Source: Vibrio sp. qd031
GTDB taxonomy: Bacteria > Pseudomonadota > Gammaproteobacteria > Enterobacterales > Vibrionaceae
NCBI RefSeq assembly: GCF_002100145.1
Contig: NZ_JXQD01000018.1
Coordinates: 1 to 64,000, forward strand
Reading direction: 5' to 3'
DNA: 64,000 bases
Below the pieces are notes generated by a model. It worked only from the letters and a program-made list of their open reading frames with translations. It was not told the origin of the DNA and ran no database searches. The translations under genes were made by a program, and so were the position numbers. Each line of letters opens with the position of its first letter. Position 1 is the first letter of the stretch. Positions 27,359 to 36,110 of the stretch are shown piece by piece.

Positions 27359-27844
27359 CTATCGAATTGGGAACTCAACTTGAACGTGGACAGAATCTTC
27401 AAACTTATCGTGCCACTGGTAATCGATGCGCATACGAGGCTCATTGGACTTTTTGTTACCTAACCCAATACTAAACATAACGCCTTGGTTTTCGAGCAAC
27501 TGTAGGTAATCTAAGTCGTCATTGTCGGCAATTTCTTGAGGAAGCCATAGGCCAAGACCAATAGCGTTGCCTTGGATGTTTTGAGTAAGCAGAGGGGCTT
27601 CAGGGGTGCTAGCAATAGCCCACTCGTCCCAGTAGTCTGAGATTAATGGGTTAGCAACACTGCTATCTGTGGACTTGCTTTCGAGTAACTTGTTTACAAG
27701 GTGATCGATAGAGGTAGTGATGTCTTCACATAGAGTAAACGCATTTTCGACCAACATCACCGATTGCGCTCGCCCTTCCCAACACGCATAAGCGTTTGAG
27801 GCACTGAGCAAAGCCACTGCGATACAAGTTGTTTTAAAAAACAT
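27359..27844 (-). CDS. Exported protein of unknown function
   Basis: This 161-residue protein begins with a clear signal peptide (MFFKTTCIAVALLSASNAYA, cleavage likely after the final alanine), leaving a mature acidic protein with two cysteines near the N-terminus (CWEG and LCED) that could form a disulphide. The C-terminus is beta-rich (RMRIDYQWHDKFEDSVHVQV). I recognise no family. It lies 15 bases downstream of the NadD-like gene on the same strand and may be cotranscribed with it. Confidence 0.75.
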   Translation of the reverse strand: MFFKTTCIAVALLSASNAYACWEGRAQSVMLVENAFTLCEDITTSIDHLVNKLLESKSTDSSVANPLISDYWDEWAIASTPEAPLLTQNIQGNAIGLGLWLPQEIADNDDLDYLQLLENQGVMFSIGLGNKKSNEPRMRIDYQWHDKFEDSVHVQVEFPIR

Positions 27845-27859
27845 GTTTACTAATTCCTT

Positions 27860-28402
27860 TTAACCAGACTCTATTCTGTAATAAAATTTATTTTCAATCA
27901 AATAATTTCTTACAGAAACCGTTGTTAGTTGATCAATCGGTTGACCATCGACCAAGTTTTGTCTGATTTGTGTGCTTCTGATACCCACCGTTTCAGGACA
28001 CGCTAAAACGGACCATTTTGAGACCACTTCGTCAGCTCGAGAAAACTTTGAAAAATTGAAAAAGTTATCCGGTCCCACTACAAACGTTATATCGGCATCA
28101 AGATTGCTTTCTTGAATAGAACTTAGCAGTTGAAAGGTTGTGACAGGGTGACTTCCGTCATAGATTTGTGCTTCAATGGTCGAAATTTGTACATTTTCCA
28201 GTGAGATGTCGTTTACAAAGCGTCGAACAAGCTCACATCGGTGCTCAAATTGGAGCATTTGTTTGCCCCATGCATGGGCAATACTTGGCACTAACAACAC
28301 CTTATCAAAATGCTGCAGACGGGATATGACGCTTAAATGCCCCAGACTCGGTGGGTTAAACGCGCTGCCAAAAACGGCTATTTTAGGGGATTTGACCGTC
28401 AT
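27860..28402 (-). CDS. NadD-like nicotinate/nicotinamide nucleotide adenylyltransferase
   Basis: This 180-residue nucleotidyltransferase has the N-terminal [15 protein letters not shown] block, with the (T/H)xGH-type ATP-binding turn, and the C-terminal [11 protein letters not shown] matching the family's ISST-x-(I/V)-R motif. It would join ATP with nicotinate or nicotinamide mononucleotide to form the dinucleotide. It is about 30 residues shorter than the usual NadD, and a housekeeping nadD would be expected elsewhere in the genome, so this may be a second enzyme. It is divergent from nadE, which catalyses the next step, across 94 bases, so joint control is likely. Confidence 0.85.
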   Translation of the reverse strand: MTVKSPKIAVFGSAFNPPSLGHLSVISRLQHFDKVLLVPSIAHAWGKQMLQFEHRCELVRRFVNDISLENVQISTIEAQIYDGSHPVTTFQLLSSIQESNLDADITFVVGPDNFFNFSKFSRADEVVSKWSVLACPETVGIRSTQIRQNLVDGQPIDQLTTVSVRNYLIENKFYYRIESG

Positions 28403-28496
28403 AAAACGAGGTTTCCTTTACAGACTACTTTTATCAAACTGTGATTTCAGTATGATATTACTTAGATTTTACGCATGCTTACAGGAAAATTACCTG

Positions 28497-29327
28497 ATGG
28501 AACAACAAATTCGCCAAGAAATGCGGGTACTCCCCGAGATTGACCCTAAATTTGAGATCGAACGTCGAGTGGCGTTTATACAGCGTCGACTTAAAGCGTC
28601 TGGCTGTAAATCGTTGGTATTGGGCATCAGCGGAGGTGTAGATTCAAGCACCTGTGGACGCCTAGCACAACTCGCGGTTGAAGGACTCAACACCGAAGCA
28701 GACAGCAGTAACTATCAATTCATCGCTGTTCGTCTCCCTTATGGCATTCAAAGAGATGAAGACGAAGCACAACTCGCGTTGTCGTTCATTAAGCCTACCC
28801 ACTCTATCGCAGTCAATATTAAAGACGGTGTCGATGGGTTAGATGCGGCGGGTAAGAGTGCTTTACAGACCCTAGACCTTTTACCTCAAGATCCTGCAAA
28901 ACAAGATTTTGTCAAAGGTAACGTAAAAGCGCGCGCGCGAATGGTTGCTCAGTATCAAGTTGCTGGTTACGTTGGTGGACTCGTATTGGGGACCGATCAC
29001 TCAGCCGAAAACATCACTGGTTTTTATACCAAGTTTGGTGATGGCGCCTGTGATTTAGCGCCGCTGTTTGGTTTGAGCAAGCGACAAGTGCGAACCCTTG
29101 CCAAAGCGTTAGGTGCACCAGAATTGCTGGTTACAAAGACACCGACTGCGGATTTGGAAGAGCTCGATCCTCAAAAGGCCGATGAAGACGCTTTAGATTT
29201 AAGCTACGATCAGATTGATGACTTCTTAGAAGGCAAAAATACCAATCCTGAAGTGACTAGCAAGTTGATAGCGATCTATCAACGCACACAGCACAAGCGA
29301 GAAGCCATTCCAACAATCTACGACTAA
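28497..29327 (+). CDS. nadE: Ammonia-dependent NAD+ synthetase
   Basis: This 276-residue enzyme amidates nicotinic acid adenine dinucleotide to NAD+ using ATP and ammonia. The PP-loop [12 protein letters not shown] lies near residue 46; the family blocks [33 protein letters not shown] and [11 protein letters not shown] follow. The length matches the short, glutaminase-free bacterial type (E. coli NadE, 275). The ATG at 28497 has AGGAAAA upstream; a longer frame overlaps the divergent NadD-like gene and is rejected. Confidence 0.97.
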   Translation: MEQQIRQEMRVLPEIDPKFEIERRVAFIQRRLKASGCKSLVLGISGGVDSSTCGRLAQLAVEGLNTEADSSNYQFIAVRLPYGIQRDEDEAQLALSFIKPTHSIAVNIKDGVDGLDAAGKSALQTLDLLPQDPAKQDFVKGNVKARARMVAQYQVAGYVGGLVLGTDHSAENITGFYTKFGDGACDLAPLFGLSKRQVRTLAKALGAPELLVTKTPTADLEELDPQKADEDALDLSYDQIDDFLEGKNTNPEVTSKLIAIYQRTQHKREAIPTIYD

Positions 29328-29342
29328 GTAGATTTAGGCAAA

Positions 29343-29375
29343 AAAATTGGCTAGCTAACTAAGCTAGCCAATTTT
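29343..29375. terminator. Two-way terminator between nadE and the MOSC gene
   Basis: AAAATTGGCTAGCT pairs with AGCTAGCCAATTTT around a five-base loop. The symmetric A and T ends suit the two converging genes. Confidence 0.9.
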
Positions 29376-29376
29376 G

Positions 29377-30195
29377 TTAGTCTCTATCTGGGTAATGCGC
29401 CGGCGGATGGTATTCGAGCACTTCTACTTCATCACCCATGGTGATCATACCCTCATTGAGCGCCACCACATTTTGTCCAAAAAACACTCGGCCTTTTTCA
29501 TCAGCTCGAAAGGTTTTTAAGGTTTCGATCGGTTCTTTCGACGACGCAAACACACCTTCAGTTGGCGATACCGTGGTAAATACACAGCGCTCACAAGGCT
29601 TTCTCACTTCAAAAACCACATCACCAATGCGGATCTTTTTCCAGCTATCTTCTTCAAAAGGCTCGTTACATTCGACCACTAAGTTGGTCCGAAACTGTTG
29701 CATATCAATCTTTTCTCTGCAGCGACGGTTGAGTTCCTTCAACGACGCTCGACCAATCAGCAACAAAGGGTAGCCATCAGCAAAGCTCACATTCGTCGAC
29801 AGCTTTTCTCTGTAACGCTGTGACTGCTCTCCGCAATATAAAAGCTGTACTGGTTTGCCAATAACTTCCGAGAACCATGCATTGGCAACGTCGGTCGTAC
29901 TTAACGCGTTAAATCGGTCACTCCATACTTTTGCCTCGATAGCCGCGCGAGTAAAGTCTCTTGTACGAAGGTGCAGCGCGTCTTTACCAGGGTAAGTCAC
30001 ACTTAGACCTTGATCAGTCACCTGTGCAGCAACATTGACTAAATGAGGATATTTGCGCCCTGTGACCATTCTTCCTTGCATATCAGCAATTAGGTACCGA
30101 CGGTCATCCTGAATCCCTTGAGTTTCCACTTTGGCGTGTGCTAACGCTACACCTTTTGTCGATTTTATGGGATAAACATGAATCTCAGCCAGCAT
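29377..30195 (-). CDS. MOSC-domain protein (YcbX-like, short form)
   Basis: This 272-residue protein has the MOSC N-terminal beta barrel (EIHVYPIKSTKGVAL, DRRYLIAD) followed by a MOSC domain with the key cysteine in CERCVFTTVSPTEG. MOSC proteins bind molybdenum cofactor; E. coli YcbX reduces N-hydroxylated base analogues. Unlike YcbX (about 370 residues) it lacks the C-terminal 2Fe-2S ferredoxin domain, so it would need a separate electron donor. The ATG at 30195 is preferred, with GGAG upstream; longer readings run into the pyrC control region. Confidence 0.9.
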   Translation of the reverse strand: MLAEIHVYPIKSTKGVALAHAKVETQGIQDDRRYLIADMQGRMVTGRKYPHLVNVAAQVTDQGLSVTYPGKDALHLRTRDFTRAAIEAKVWSDRFNALSTTDVANAWFSEVIGKPVQLLYCGEQSQRYREKLSTNVSFADGYPLLLIGRASLKELNRRCREKIDMQQFRTNLVVECNEPFEEDSWKKIRIGDVVFEVRKPCERCVFTTVSPTEGVFASSKEPIETLKTFRADEKGRVFFGQNVVALNEGMITMGDEVEVLEYHPPAHYPDRD

Positions 30196-30347
30196 GGGCA
30201 CTCCTTGTAATGTAGGGCGGTCAATCGAGTTGTGCACAGTATTAGAGCAGAGCCCATAAGCAAAGTCACTCATTGTGCAACAGAGACGATAATTTTAAGT
30301 CAAATATTAATGAATTTCGTGTCATCATTGGGTATCATGCGCGCCAA

Positions 30348-30363
30348 ATGTAATCGATTGCTA
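30348..30363 (-). promoter_or_regulatory. PurR-like operator of pyrC
   Basis: On the minus strand the 16 bases TAGCAATCGATTACAT match the enterobacterial PurR consensus ANGCAANCGNTTNCNT at every defined position but the first. The site lies 21 bases upstream of the pyrC start codon. PurR represses pyrC in E. coli, so purine-linked control here is a reasonable prediction. Confidence 0.7.
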
Positions 30364-30384
30364 AACCACGATAAAGGAAGCCTC

Positions 30385-31413
30385 ATGACTCAACTCACTA
30401 TCACCCGTCCTGACGATTGGCACGTGCACTTACGCGATGGGGAGGTACTGGCTGATACGGTTCGTGATATCTCTCGTTACAACGGTCGCGCACTCATTAT
30501 GCCTAACACCGTTCCTCCTATCACCGATACTGATATGGCACTGGCTTATCGCGAGCGCATTCAAGCACACAACAACAGCAGTCAATTCCAACCATTAATG
30601 GCACTGTATCTTACCGATAACACCACGCCTGACGAAATTCGTCGTGCAAAAGCCAGTGGTGCAGTCGTTGCAGCTAAACTCTATCCTGCGGGCGCAACCA
30701 CTAACTCTGACTCAGGAGTGACCGACGCCAAAAACATCTATCCTGTTTTTGAGGCAATGCAAGAGGTTGGTATGCTCTTATTGGTGCACGGTGAGGTGAC
30801 GCATAATCATGTTGATATCTTTGATCGCGAAAAAGAGTTTTTAAACACGGTCCTTGCACCAATAGTGAACGATTTTCCAGGACTTAAAATCGTGTTAGAG
30901 CACATTACGACGAAAGATGCCGCAGACTTCGTAAAAAACGCCAACGGTAATGTCGCAGCAACGATCACCGCGCACCACTTGCTTTACAATCGCAACCACA
31001 TGCTCGTTGGTGGAATTCGTCCGCACTTTTACTGCTTGCCGATCTTAAAACGCAATACACACCAACAAGCTCTTGTCGACGCTGCAACCAGCGGTAGTAC
31101 TAAGTTCTTCATTGGTACAGACTCTGCCCCACACGCTAAAGATAAGAAAGAGAACGCCTGTGGTTGTGCTGGCTCATACACCGCTCATGCGGCCGTAGAG
31201 CTCTATGCCGAAGTCTTCGAAAAAGAAGGCAAGCTAGAGCATTTAGAAGCATTTGTCAGCTTAAATGGCCCGGCGTTTTATGGGCTTGATACTAACTCCG
31301 ACACCATCAACCTTGCCAAAAAGCCATGGACGGTTCCAGCCGTAATGCCCTTTGGTGGTGAAATGGTTGTACCAATCAAAGCCGGTGAATCGATTGCATG
31401 GACCGTCAGCTAG
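30385..31413 (+). CDS. pyrC: Dihydroorotase
   Basis: This 342-residue zinc enzyme closes carbamoyl aspartate to dihydroorotate, the third step of pyrimidine synthesis. The binuclear metal site shows as [10 protein letters not shown], the carbamylated-lysine block [24 protein letters not shown] and GTDSAPH, as in class II dihydroorotases. The ATG at 30385 has AAAGGAAG upstream and gives the family's usual length. A PurR-like operator lies just before it, and a hairpin terminator follows. Confidence 0.98.
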   Translation: MTQLTITRPDDWHVHLRDGEVLADTVRDISRYNGRALIMPNTVPPITDTDMALAYRERIQAHNNSSQFQPLMALYLTDNTTPDEIRRAKASGAVVAAKLYPAGATTNSDSGVTDAKNIYPVFEAMQEVGMLLLVHGEVTHNHVDIFDREKEFLNTVLAPIVNDFPGLKIVLEHITTKDAADFVKNANGNVAATITAHHLLYNRNHMLVGGIRPHFYCLPILKRNTHQQALVDAATSGSTKFFIGTDSAPHAKDKKENACGCAGSYTAHAAVELYAEVFEKEGKLEHLEAFVSLNGPAFYGLDTNSDTINLAKKPWTVPAVMPFGGEMVVPIKAGESIAWTVS

Positions 31414-31478
31414 TCTGAAGGCGTTGCCCTGCTTTAGATTTCACCATTCGCACTAATTTGGTGCACCGCCATTTACCA

Positions 31479-31507
31479 ACGCGCGCCAAATTGGTGCGCG
31501 TTTTTTG
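31479..31507 (+). terminator. Terminator after pyrC
   Basis: ACGCGC(G)CCAA pairs with TTGG(T)GCGCGT and is followed by TTTTTTGT, 66 bases past the stop codon. Confidence 0.85.
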
Positions 31508-31599
31508 TTCGATTTTGTAACCCTATGATTTGCCGAGTATAAATAATTGGCCTAACCTTTGTATGGTAATTATCATTACAATACAAGGAGTCCCCCACC

Positions 31600-32814
31600 A
31601 TGCAAGACGCTCTAACTGTCATACTCGCTGGAGGCGTTGGTTCTCGCCTCTCCCCCCTGACTGATCATCGCGCCAAGCCTGCAGTACCCTTTGGCGGAAA
31701 ATACCGGATCATTGATTTTACATTAACCAATTGCTTGCACTCTGGTCTACGCAGAATATTAGTGCTTACTCAGTATAAATCGCACTCATTGCAAAAGCAT
31801 TTGCGCGACGGCTGGTCGGTGTTTAATCCTGAGTTAGGTGAATACATTACGGCCGTTCCTCCACAAATGCGAAAAGGAGACAGTTGGTACGCGGGTACTG
31901 CCGATGCCATCTTCCAGAACATGTGGCTGCTTGCGCGCAGTGACGCCAAACATGTCGTGGTTCTTTCGGGAGACCATATTTATCGCATGGACTACGACGC
32001 GATGTTAAAGCAACACAAGCGAACCAATGCCGATCTGACAGTTGCTTGCATGAATGTCCCATTAGACGAAGCGTCTTCCTTTGGCATTATGTCCACTGAT
32101 GATGAAAAACGCATCGTTGAATTTGCGGAAAAGCCCGAAAGCCCGACTCCAAGCCTAGATGATCCGAGCAGCGCCCTCGCCTCCATGGGTATCTACATTT
32201 TTTCCATGGACGCATTACGAAATGCATTAGACACGGACGCAGAAAACAGCGAATCTCAGCATGACTTTGGCCACGACATTATTCCTAAATTGATCGATAA
32301 GCGAGGTGTGTACGCTTACTCCTTTGGCGACAACTCAGGCCGCGTTACGGCTGATGCCTACTGGCGAGACGTCGGTACCATCGACTCTTTCTATCAAGCG
32401 AACATGGATCTGTTGCAACCCGTTCCGCCAATGAACTTGTACCAAGAAGATTGGCCTATAAGAACCTATGAGAAGCAGTTACCGCCCGCAAGGACTGTGC
32501 CCTCAGTTACCGGCAACGAAGGCATCTTCATTAACTCGATCATCTCCAATGGGGTGATCATCTCTGGTGGATCGGTACAACACTCTATTTTGTCCCCTGG
32601 GGTCAGAGTCGATAACGGTGCAACCGTTCAAGACAGTATCTTGTTTGATAACGTGCAAGTGGGTGAGCACTGCATATTAAAAGACTGCATCATTGATAAA
32701 CATGTGGTTATCCCACCCAACACGCAAATTGGCGTTGATAAAGTCGCGGATGCTAAGCGCTTTACCGTTTCCGATCAAGGTATTGTGGTCATTTCCGAAG
32801 GATATCAATTCTAA
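31600..32814 (+). CDS. glgC: Glucose-1-phosphate adenylyltransferase (ADP-glucose pyrophosphorylase)
   Basis: This 404-residue enzyme makes ADP-glucose from ATP and glucose-1-phosphate, the committed step of glycogen synthesis. Signature blocks are LAGGVGSRLSPLTDHRAKPA, WYAGTADAIFQNMWL, VLSGDHIYRMDY and YWRDVGTIDSFY, followed by the C-terminal left-handed helix domain. CAAGGAG precedes the ATG. No other glg gene is adjacent, so it is a stand-alone copy. A stretch at 31563-31581, close to the gene, loosely resembles a Fur box (TAATGATAAT on the minus strand), but iron control of this gene would be unexpected and I give it little weight. Confidence 0.97.
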   Translation: MQDALTVILAGGVGSRLSPLTDHRAKPAVPFGGKYRIIDFTLTNCLHSGLRRILVLTQYKSHSLQKHLRDGWSVFNPELGEYITAVPPQMRKGDSWYAGTADAIFQNMWLLARSDAKHVVVLSGDHIYRMDYDAMLKQHKRTNADLTVACMNVPLDEASSFGIMSTDDEKRIVEFAEKPESPTPSLDDPSSALASMGIYIFSMDALRNALDTDAENSESQHDFGHDIIPKLIDKRGVYAYSFGDNSGRVTADAYWRDVGTIDSFYQANMDLLQPVPPMNLYQEDWPIRTYEKQLPPARTVPSVTGNEGIFINSIISNGVIISGGSVQHSILSPGVRVDNGATVQDSILFDNVQVGEHCILKDCIIDKHVVIPPNTQIGVDKVADAKRFTVSDQGIVVISEGYQF

Positions 32815-32980
32815 ATAGTATCGCCGCAGCGAAAACCTAGCATGTTTAAGCTGTGGCGTAATTTCACAAATGCTGACCTCACCCCTTTTAATTTGACTAT
32901 CCCGACCCCAATTATGTTTTGAGCATAATTATAATAATCAAAACGTTTACTGTTTTTGATGCAATCTAAAGGGATCCGAT

Positions 32981-34126
32981 ATGAAATTCAGCTTTGCTAA
33001 CCCTACCGCTATCCATTTTGGCCAAGGCCAAATATCTGCCATCGCAACCGCCATTCCAACCGACGCTAAAGTTTTGGTCGTTTATGGTGGTGGTTCTATT
33101 AAGAAAAATGGCGTTTATGACCAAGTCGTCGCTTCACTCTCAGATTACCAGTGGCAAGAGTTTTCTGGCGTAGAGCCAAACCCAACTAAAGAGACGCTCG
33201 ACAAAGCGGTAGCGATTGTTAAAGAAAGCGGTATCGACTTCTTGCTTGCAGTAGGTGGAGGTTCCGTTATTGATGGGACCAAATACATCGCTGCGGCAGC
33301 GCACTACGATGGCGATGGCTGGGACATTATGACGGGCTCACATCAGGTTCAGAGCGCAGTAAAATTGGGCGCAATCTTGACCCTACCTGCAACAGGTTCC
33401 GAGTCTAACGCAGGTGCGGTTGTAACTCGTTTAGCGACTCAAGACAAGCTCGCATTCTTGTCTCCACATGTTTACCCTCAGTTTGCGGTTTTAGATCCAG
33501 ACAGCATGAAAACTTTACCAGAGCGTCAACTTAAAAATGGCTTGGTCGACGCTTGGGTTCATATTTGCGAGCAGTACCTTACTCTACCAACGGGTGCGAT
33601 GGTTCAAGATGGTTACGCTGAAGCCCTACTTAAAAACTTGCTCATTCTTGGCGCAGACTACGACAATAATGACGACGACGCGTGGCGTGCTAATTTAATG
33701 TGGAGTGCCAACCAAGCGCTTAATGGACTGATTGGTACGGGTGTTCCTCAAGATTGGGCGACACATATGATTGGTCACGAGATCACTGCTCTTTATGGCG
33801 TCGATCACGCTCGTTCGTTGGCTATCGTGCAGCCTTCATTACTACGAAACCAGTTTGACTATAAAAAGGCAAAGCTTGAACAAATGGGCCGCAATGTGTT
33901 TGGCTTAGCGGGTGACGATGTGGCTATGCGCACAATTGATGCTATAGAAGCGTTTTACCAAAGCCTTGGCGTGGCGACTCAATTGCAGGATTATGGTACC
34001 ACTAAAGACAGCGCAATTGATGCCGTTATCAGTCAATTGAAAAATCACGGTTTTACCAAGCTTGGTGAAAACCAATCCATCGACCTTGAAGTAACACGCG
34101 CGATTCTAGAAAAAGCGGTAGCCTAG
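32981..34126 (+). CDS. yqhD: Iron-containing alcohol dehydrogenase / aldehyde reductase (YqhD-like)
   Basis: This 381-residue group III metal-dependent alcohol dehydrogenase resembles E. coli YqhD, an NADPH-dependent reductase of reactive aldehydes. The nucleotide block is VVYGGGSIKKNGVYDQV, GGGSVIDGTKYIA follows, and metal ligands are in the region around THMIGHEITALYGVDHARS. The length is close to E. coli YqhD (387). It is monocistronic with a strong terminator behind it. No regulator of the AraC (YqhC) type adjoins it. Confidence 0.92.
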   Translation: MKFSFANPTAIHFGQGQISAIATAIPTDAKVLVVYGGGSIKKNGVYDQVVASLSDYQWQEFSGVEPNPTKETLDKAVAIVKESGIDFLLAVGGGSVIDGTKYIAAAAHYDGDGWDIMTGSHQVQSAVKLGAILTLPATGSESNAGAVVTRLATQDKLAFLSPHVYPQFAVLDPDSMKTLPERQLKNGLVDAWVHICEQYLTLPTGAMVQDGYAEALLKNLLILGADYDNNDDDAWRANLMWSANQALNGLIGTGVPQDWATHMIGHEITALYGVDHARSLAIVQPSLLRNQFDYKKAKLEQMGRNVFGLAGDDVAMRTIDAIEAFYQSLGVATQLQDYGTTKDSAIDAVISQLKNHGFTKLGENQSIDLEVTRAILEKAVA

Positions 34127-34169
34127 TTTTCTTTCGGGAACATTAGGGTTTAAACCTCATTGCTAAACA

Positions 34170-34198
34170 AAAACAGCCTGCTCAATGCAGGCTGTTTT
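34170..34198. terminator. Two-way terminator after the yqhD-like gene
   Basis: AAAACAGCCTGC pairs with GCAGGCTGTTTT around TCAAT. It lies between two converging genes and is symmetric enough to serve both. Confidence 0.92.
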
Positions 34199-34220
34199 AA
34201 TGCTAAACAATTCGGTTTGA

Positions 34221-34676
34221 TTAAAAGAAATCGATGGATTTTCGACCCTTTTTGCCCGGTTTTACTGCGGCCTCAGTATCATTAGCCTGCTGTTCAACCG
34301 CTTCATTTGCTGCTGGAGTAGGCGCGACATCTTCTGTCGTTTCGCTCTCATAGACTTCATCAGTGATTTCGCTGTCTTGGGCTGCCTGTAGAGAAGCATC
34401 ATAATTCGCTGCCGCAATCGCCTCTTCGTCGGCCAACATCACCACAAAGAACTGCTCGCCAACTTGTACCACATCACCATCGTAAGTTTTGCGGCGTTTA
34501 CGAAACTCAAGCTCACCGTTGACGGCAACATAACCTTCACCAATAAGGTGTTTTGCCTGGCCACCACCATCGACAAGGTTAGCCAACTTCAAAATTTTGT
34601 ATAACTCAACGGGCTCTTGTGTAATCAAGACTTCTTCTGCTTCTACTTCGATTTCTTGATCGTCAAAATCACTCAT
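34221..34676 (-). CDS. S4-domain RNA-binding protein
   Basis: This is a 151-residue protein. Residues about 22-80 form an S4 RNA-binding domain of the YbcJ type (ELYKILKLANLVDGGGQAKH, then GEGYVAVNGELEFRKRRK). The C-terminal half is acidic and alanine-rich, ends with a basic KPGKKGRKS patch, and is probably disordered. S4 domains grip structured RNA, often rRNA; the specific role is unknown. The ATG at 34676 is preferred to the GTG one codon earlier. Confidence 0.88.
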   Translation of the reverse strand: MSDFDDQEIEVEAEEVLITQEPVELYKILKLANLVDGGGQAKHLIGEGYVAVNGELEFRKRRKTYDGDVVQVGEQFFVVMLADEEAIAAANYDASLQAAQDSEITDEVYESETTEDVAPTPAANEAVEQQANDTEAAVKPGKKGRKSIDFF

Positions 34677-34803
34677 CACATATCACTCTATCATTTTAGA
34701 GGCGACAGTTTACACCTCTACACGCGTTACGACTATTCAATTATGAGTGTCCGTTGAGTTTGCCTTTTAGGTAAGTCGGCTAAACTTGTATTGTCGGTAA
34801 CCG

Positions 34804-35415
34804 TTACGAAAACTCAGGAATAGCCGCCAGTTTATCGAAATAGGCTTTCAAATTCGGTAGCTCATCATCCAGTTGTATTTTTAATCCACCTTGAACCACG
34901 TTAAGCATCAAAAACGCGGTAATATCGGCCACTGATAATGCCTCACCAGCAAGGTAAGGCGACTGAGTCAAACGCGCATCTAACTTTGGTAAAAAATCTG
35001 TTACTCGCTGTTTGGACTCATGACCCCACTCTTCAATACAGTTTTCTCTATCTTCATAGACTTTACTAATATTTCTAAATGCCTGAAACGCCACGTAAAG
35101 CCCTTTAAGCTCTACCACGCGTTGCCACATTTCAATGGTTGCCTGCTCGGCAGCGCTGGTGCCAAACAAGTTTTGTTGATTAGGAAACGCCAAGTCTAGG
35201 TAACGGCAAATGGCGATACTTTCAGCAATACACTCTCCAGAATCCAACACCAATAATGGCACTGTACCGTTTACACTCATGTCACTAAATGGGGGACGTA
35301 AATTTTCACCCTCACGGATTTCCACTTCCACAGTGTCTAGTTCGACACCAATGAGCTTGCTAAAAATAGTGACGCGGCGACTGCTTGGGGTTGGGGCTTT
35401 TTGGTAGAGTTTCAT
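34804..35415 (-). CDS. Glutathione S-transferase family protein
   Basis: This 203-residue protein has the thioredoxin-like N-terminal domain (MKLYQKAPTPSSRRVTIFSK, then GTVPLLVLDSGECIAESIAI with the cis-proline and the glutathione-binding ES) and the all-helical C-terminal domain (AGEALSVADITAFLML carries the N-capping box). It would conjugate or bind glutathione in the cytoplasm; the substrate cannot be told. The start at 35415 matches the family. The 250 bases upstream hold no gene before the decayed DUF1801 gene. Confidence 0.9.
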   Translation of the reverse strand: MKLYQKAPTPSSRRVTIFSKLIGVELDTVEVEIREGENLRPPFSDMSVNGTVPLLVLDSGECIAESIAICRYLDLAFPNQQNLFGTSAAEQATIEMWQRVVELKGLYVAFQAFRNISKVYEDRENCIEEWGHESKQRVTDFLPKLDARLTQSPYLAGEALSVADITAFLMLNVVQGGLKIQLDDELPNLKAYFDKLAAIPEFS

Positions 35416-35668
35416 TGTTCATTCCTTTGTTATTGTTTACGGTATCTCCTAAACAAAAGTATTATGATATAGCCAGCCACCTGTCCACTCTTTGTGCAAC
35501 TCAGGTGGATGCAGTTCACACTAATTTACTTGACTACAAAGCTTTACTACTTCGTGCTGTCACTTGCACACCTGTCATAACCTAGTATTTGTGAGCTAAG
35601 ACAAAACTAGAGTTTTTAGCGGTTTTGATTAAAATGATTTTTTACGCTTGATTTGCTTGAGGATGGTC

Positions 35669-36083
35669 ATGGCTGATCTTAAAACGAGACCCACTTGCAA
35701 AAGTGTCGAATAGTTTATTTCTCACATAGAGCATCCAACAAAGCAAAATGACGCGCGGACGCTGTGTTCAATGCTAGAAAAACTCACCGGAAAAAAGCCC
35801 GTTATTTGGGGGTGATAGCATCGTAGGCTTTGGCCAATGCGAGTACAGCAATTCTGAAGGCAGTTATCATTGGCCTGTCATCGGCTTTTCATCACGTAAA
35901 CAGAACATGACGGTGTATATTGTGCCAGGTTTTGACGATTTAGCGGAACTACTGAGTCGACTAGGAAAAGCTAAAACCGCCCGTTATTGGCTGTATATCA
36001 ATAAGTTGTCTGATATTGATGTGCTAAACAAACTTTGCGAAACGGCCATTCAAACTATGCACCAGAGTTACCGCTGCTGTTAA
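35669..36083 (+). pseudogene. Decayed DUF1801-family gene
   Basis: Reading from the ATG at 35669, a TAG interrupts the frame at 35711 (codon 15) and one extra G in the run near 35808-35812 shifts it. With both corrected it reads as a DUF1801 protein of about 137 residues: LTGKKPVIWG-GDSIVGFG, SYHWPVIGFSSRKQNMTVYI, then PGFDDLAELLSRLGKAKTAR. The family is small and of unknown function, with a conserved W-P-x-x-G-F-S-x-R-K block. Two independent lesions argue against a sequencing error and for real decay. The intact-looking C-terminus ends 28 bases before the M48 protease gene. Confidence 0.85.
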
Positions 36084-36110
36084 CGTTCAAAAATAAAGAG
36101 ACCGCCCTCT

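Noticed and set aside
31563-31581. Fur-box-like sequence upstream of glgC
   Set aside because: The match is partial (a TAATGATAAT core) and iron control of glycogen synthesis is not expected; too weak to call.
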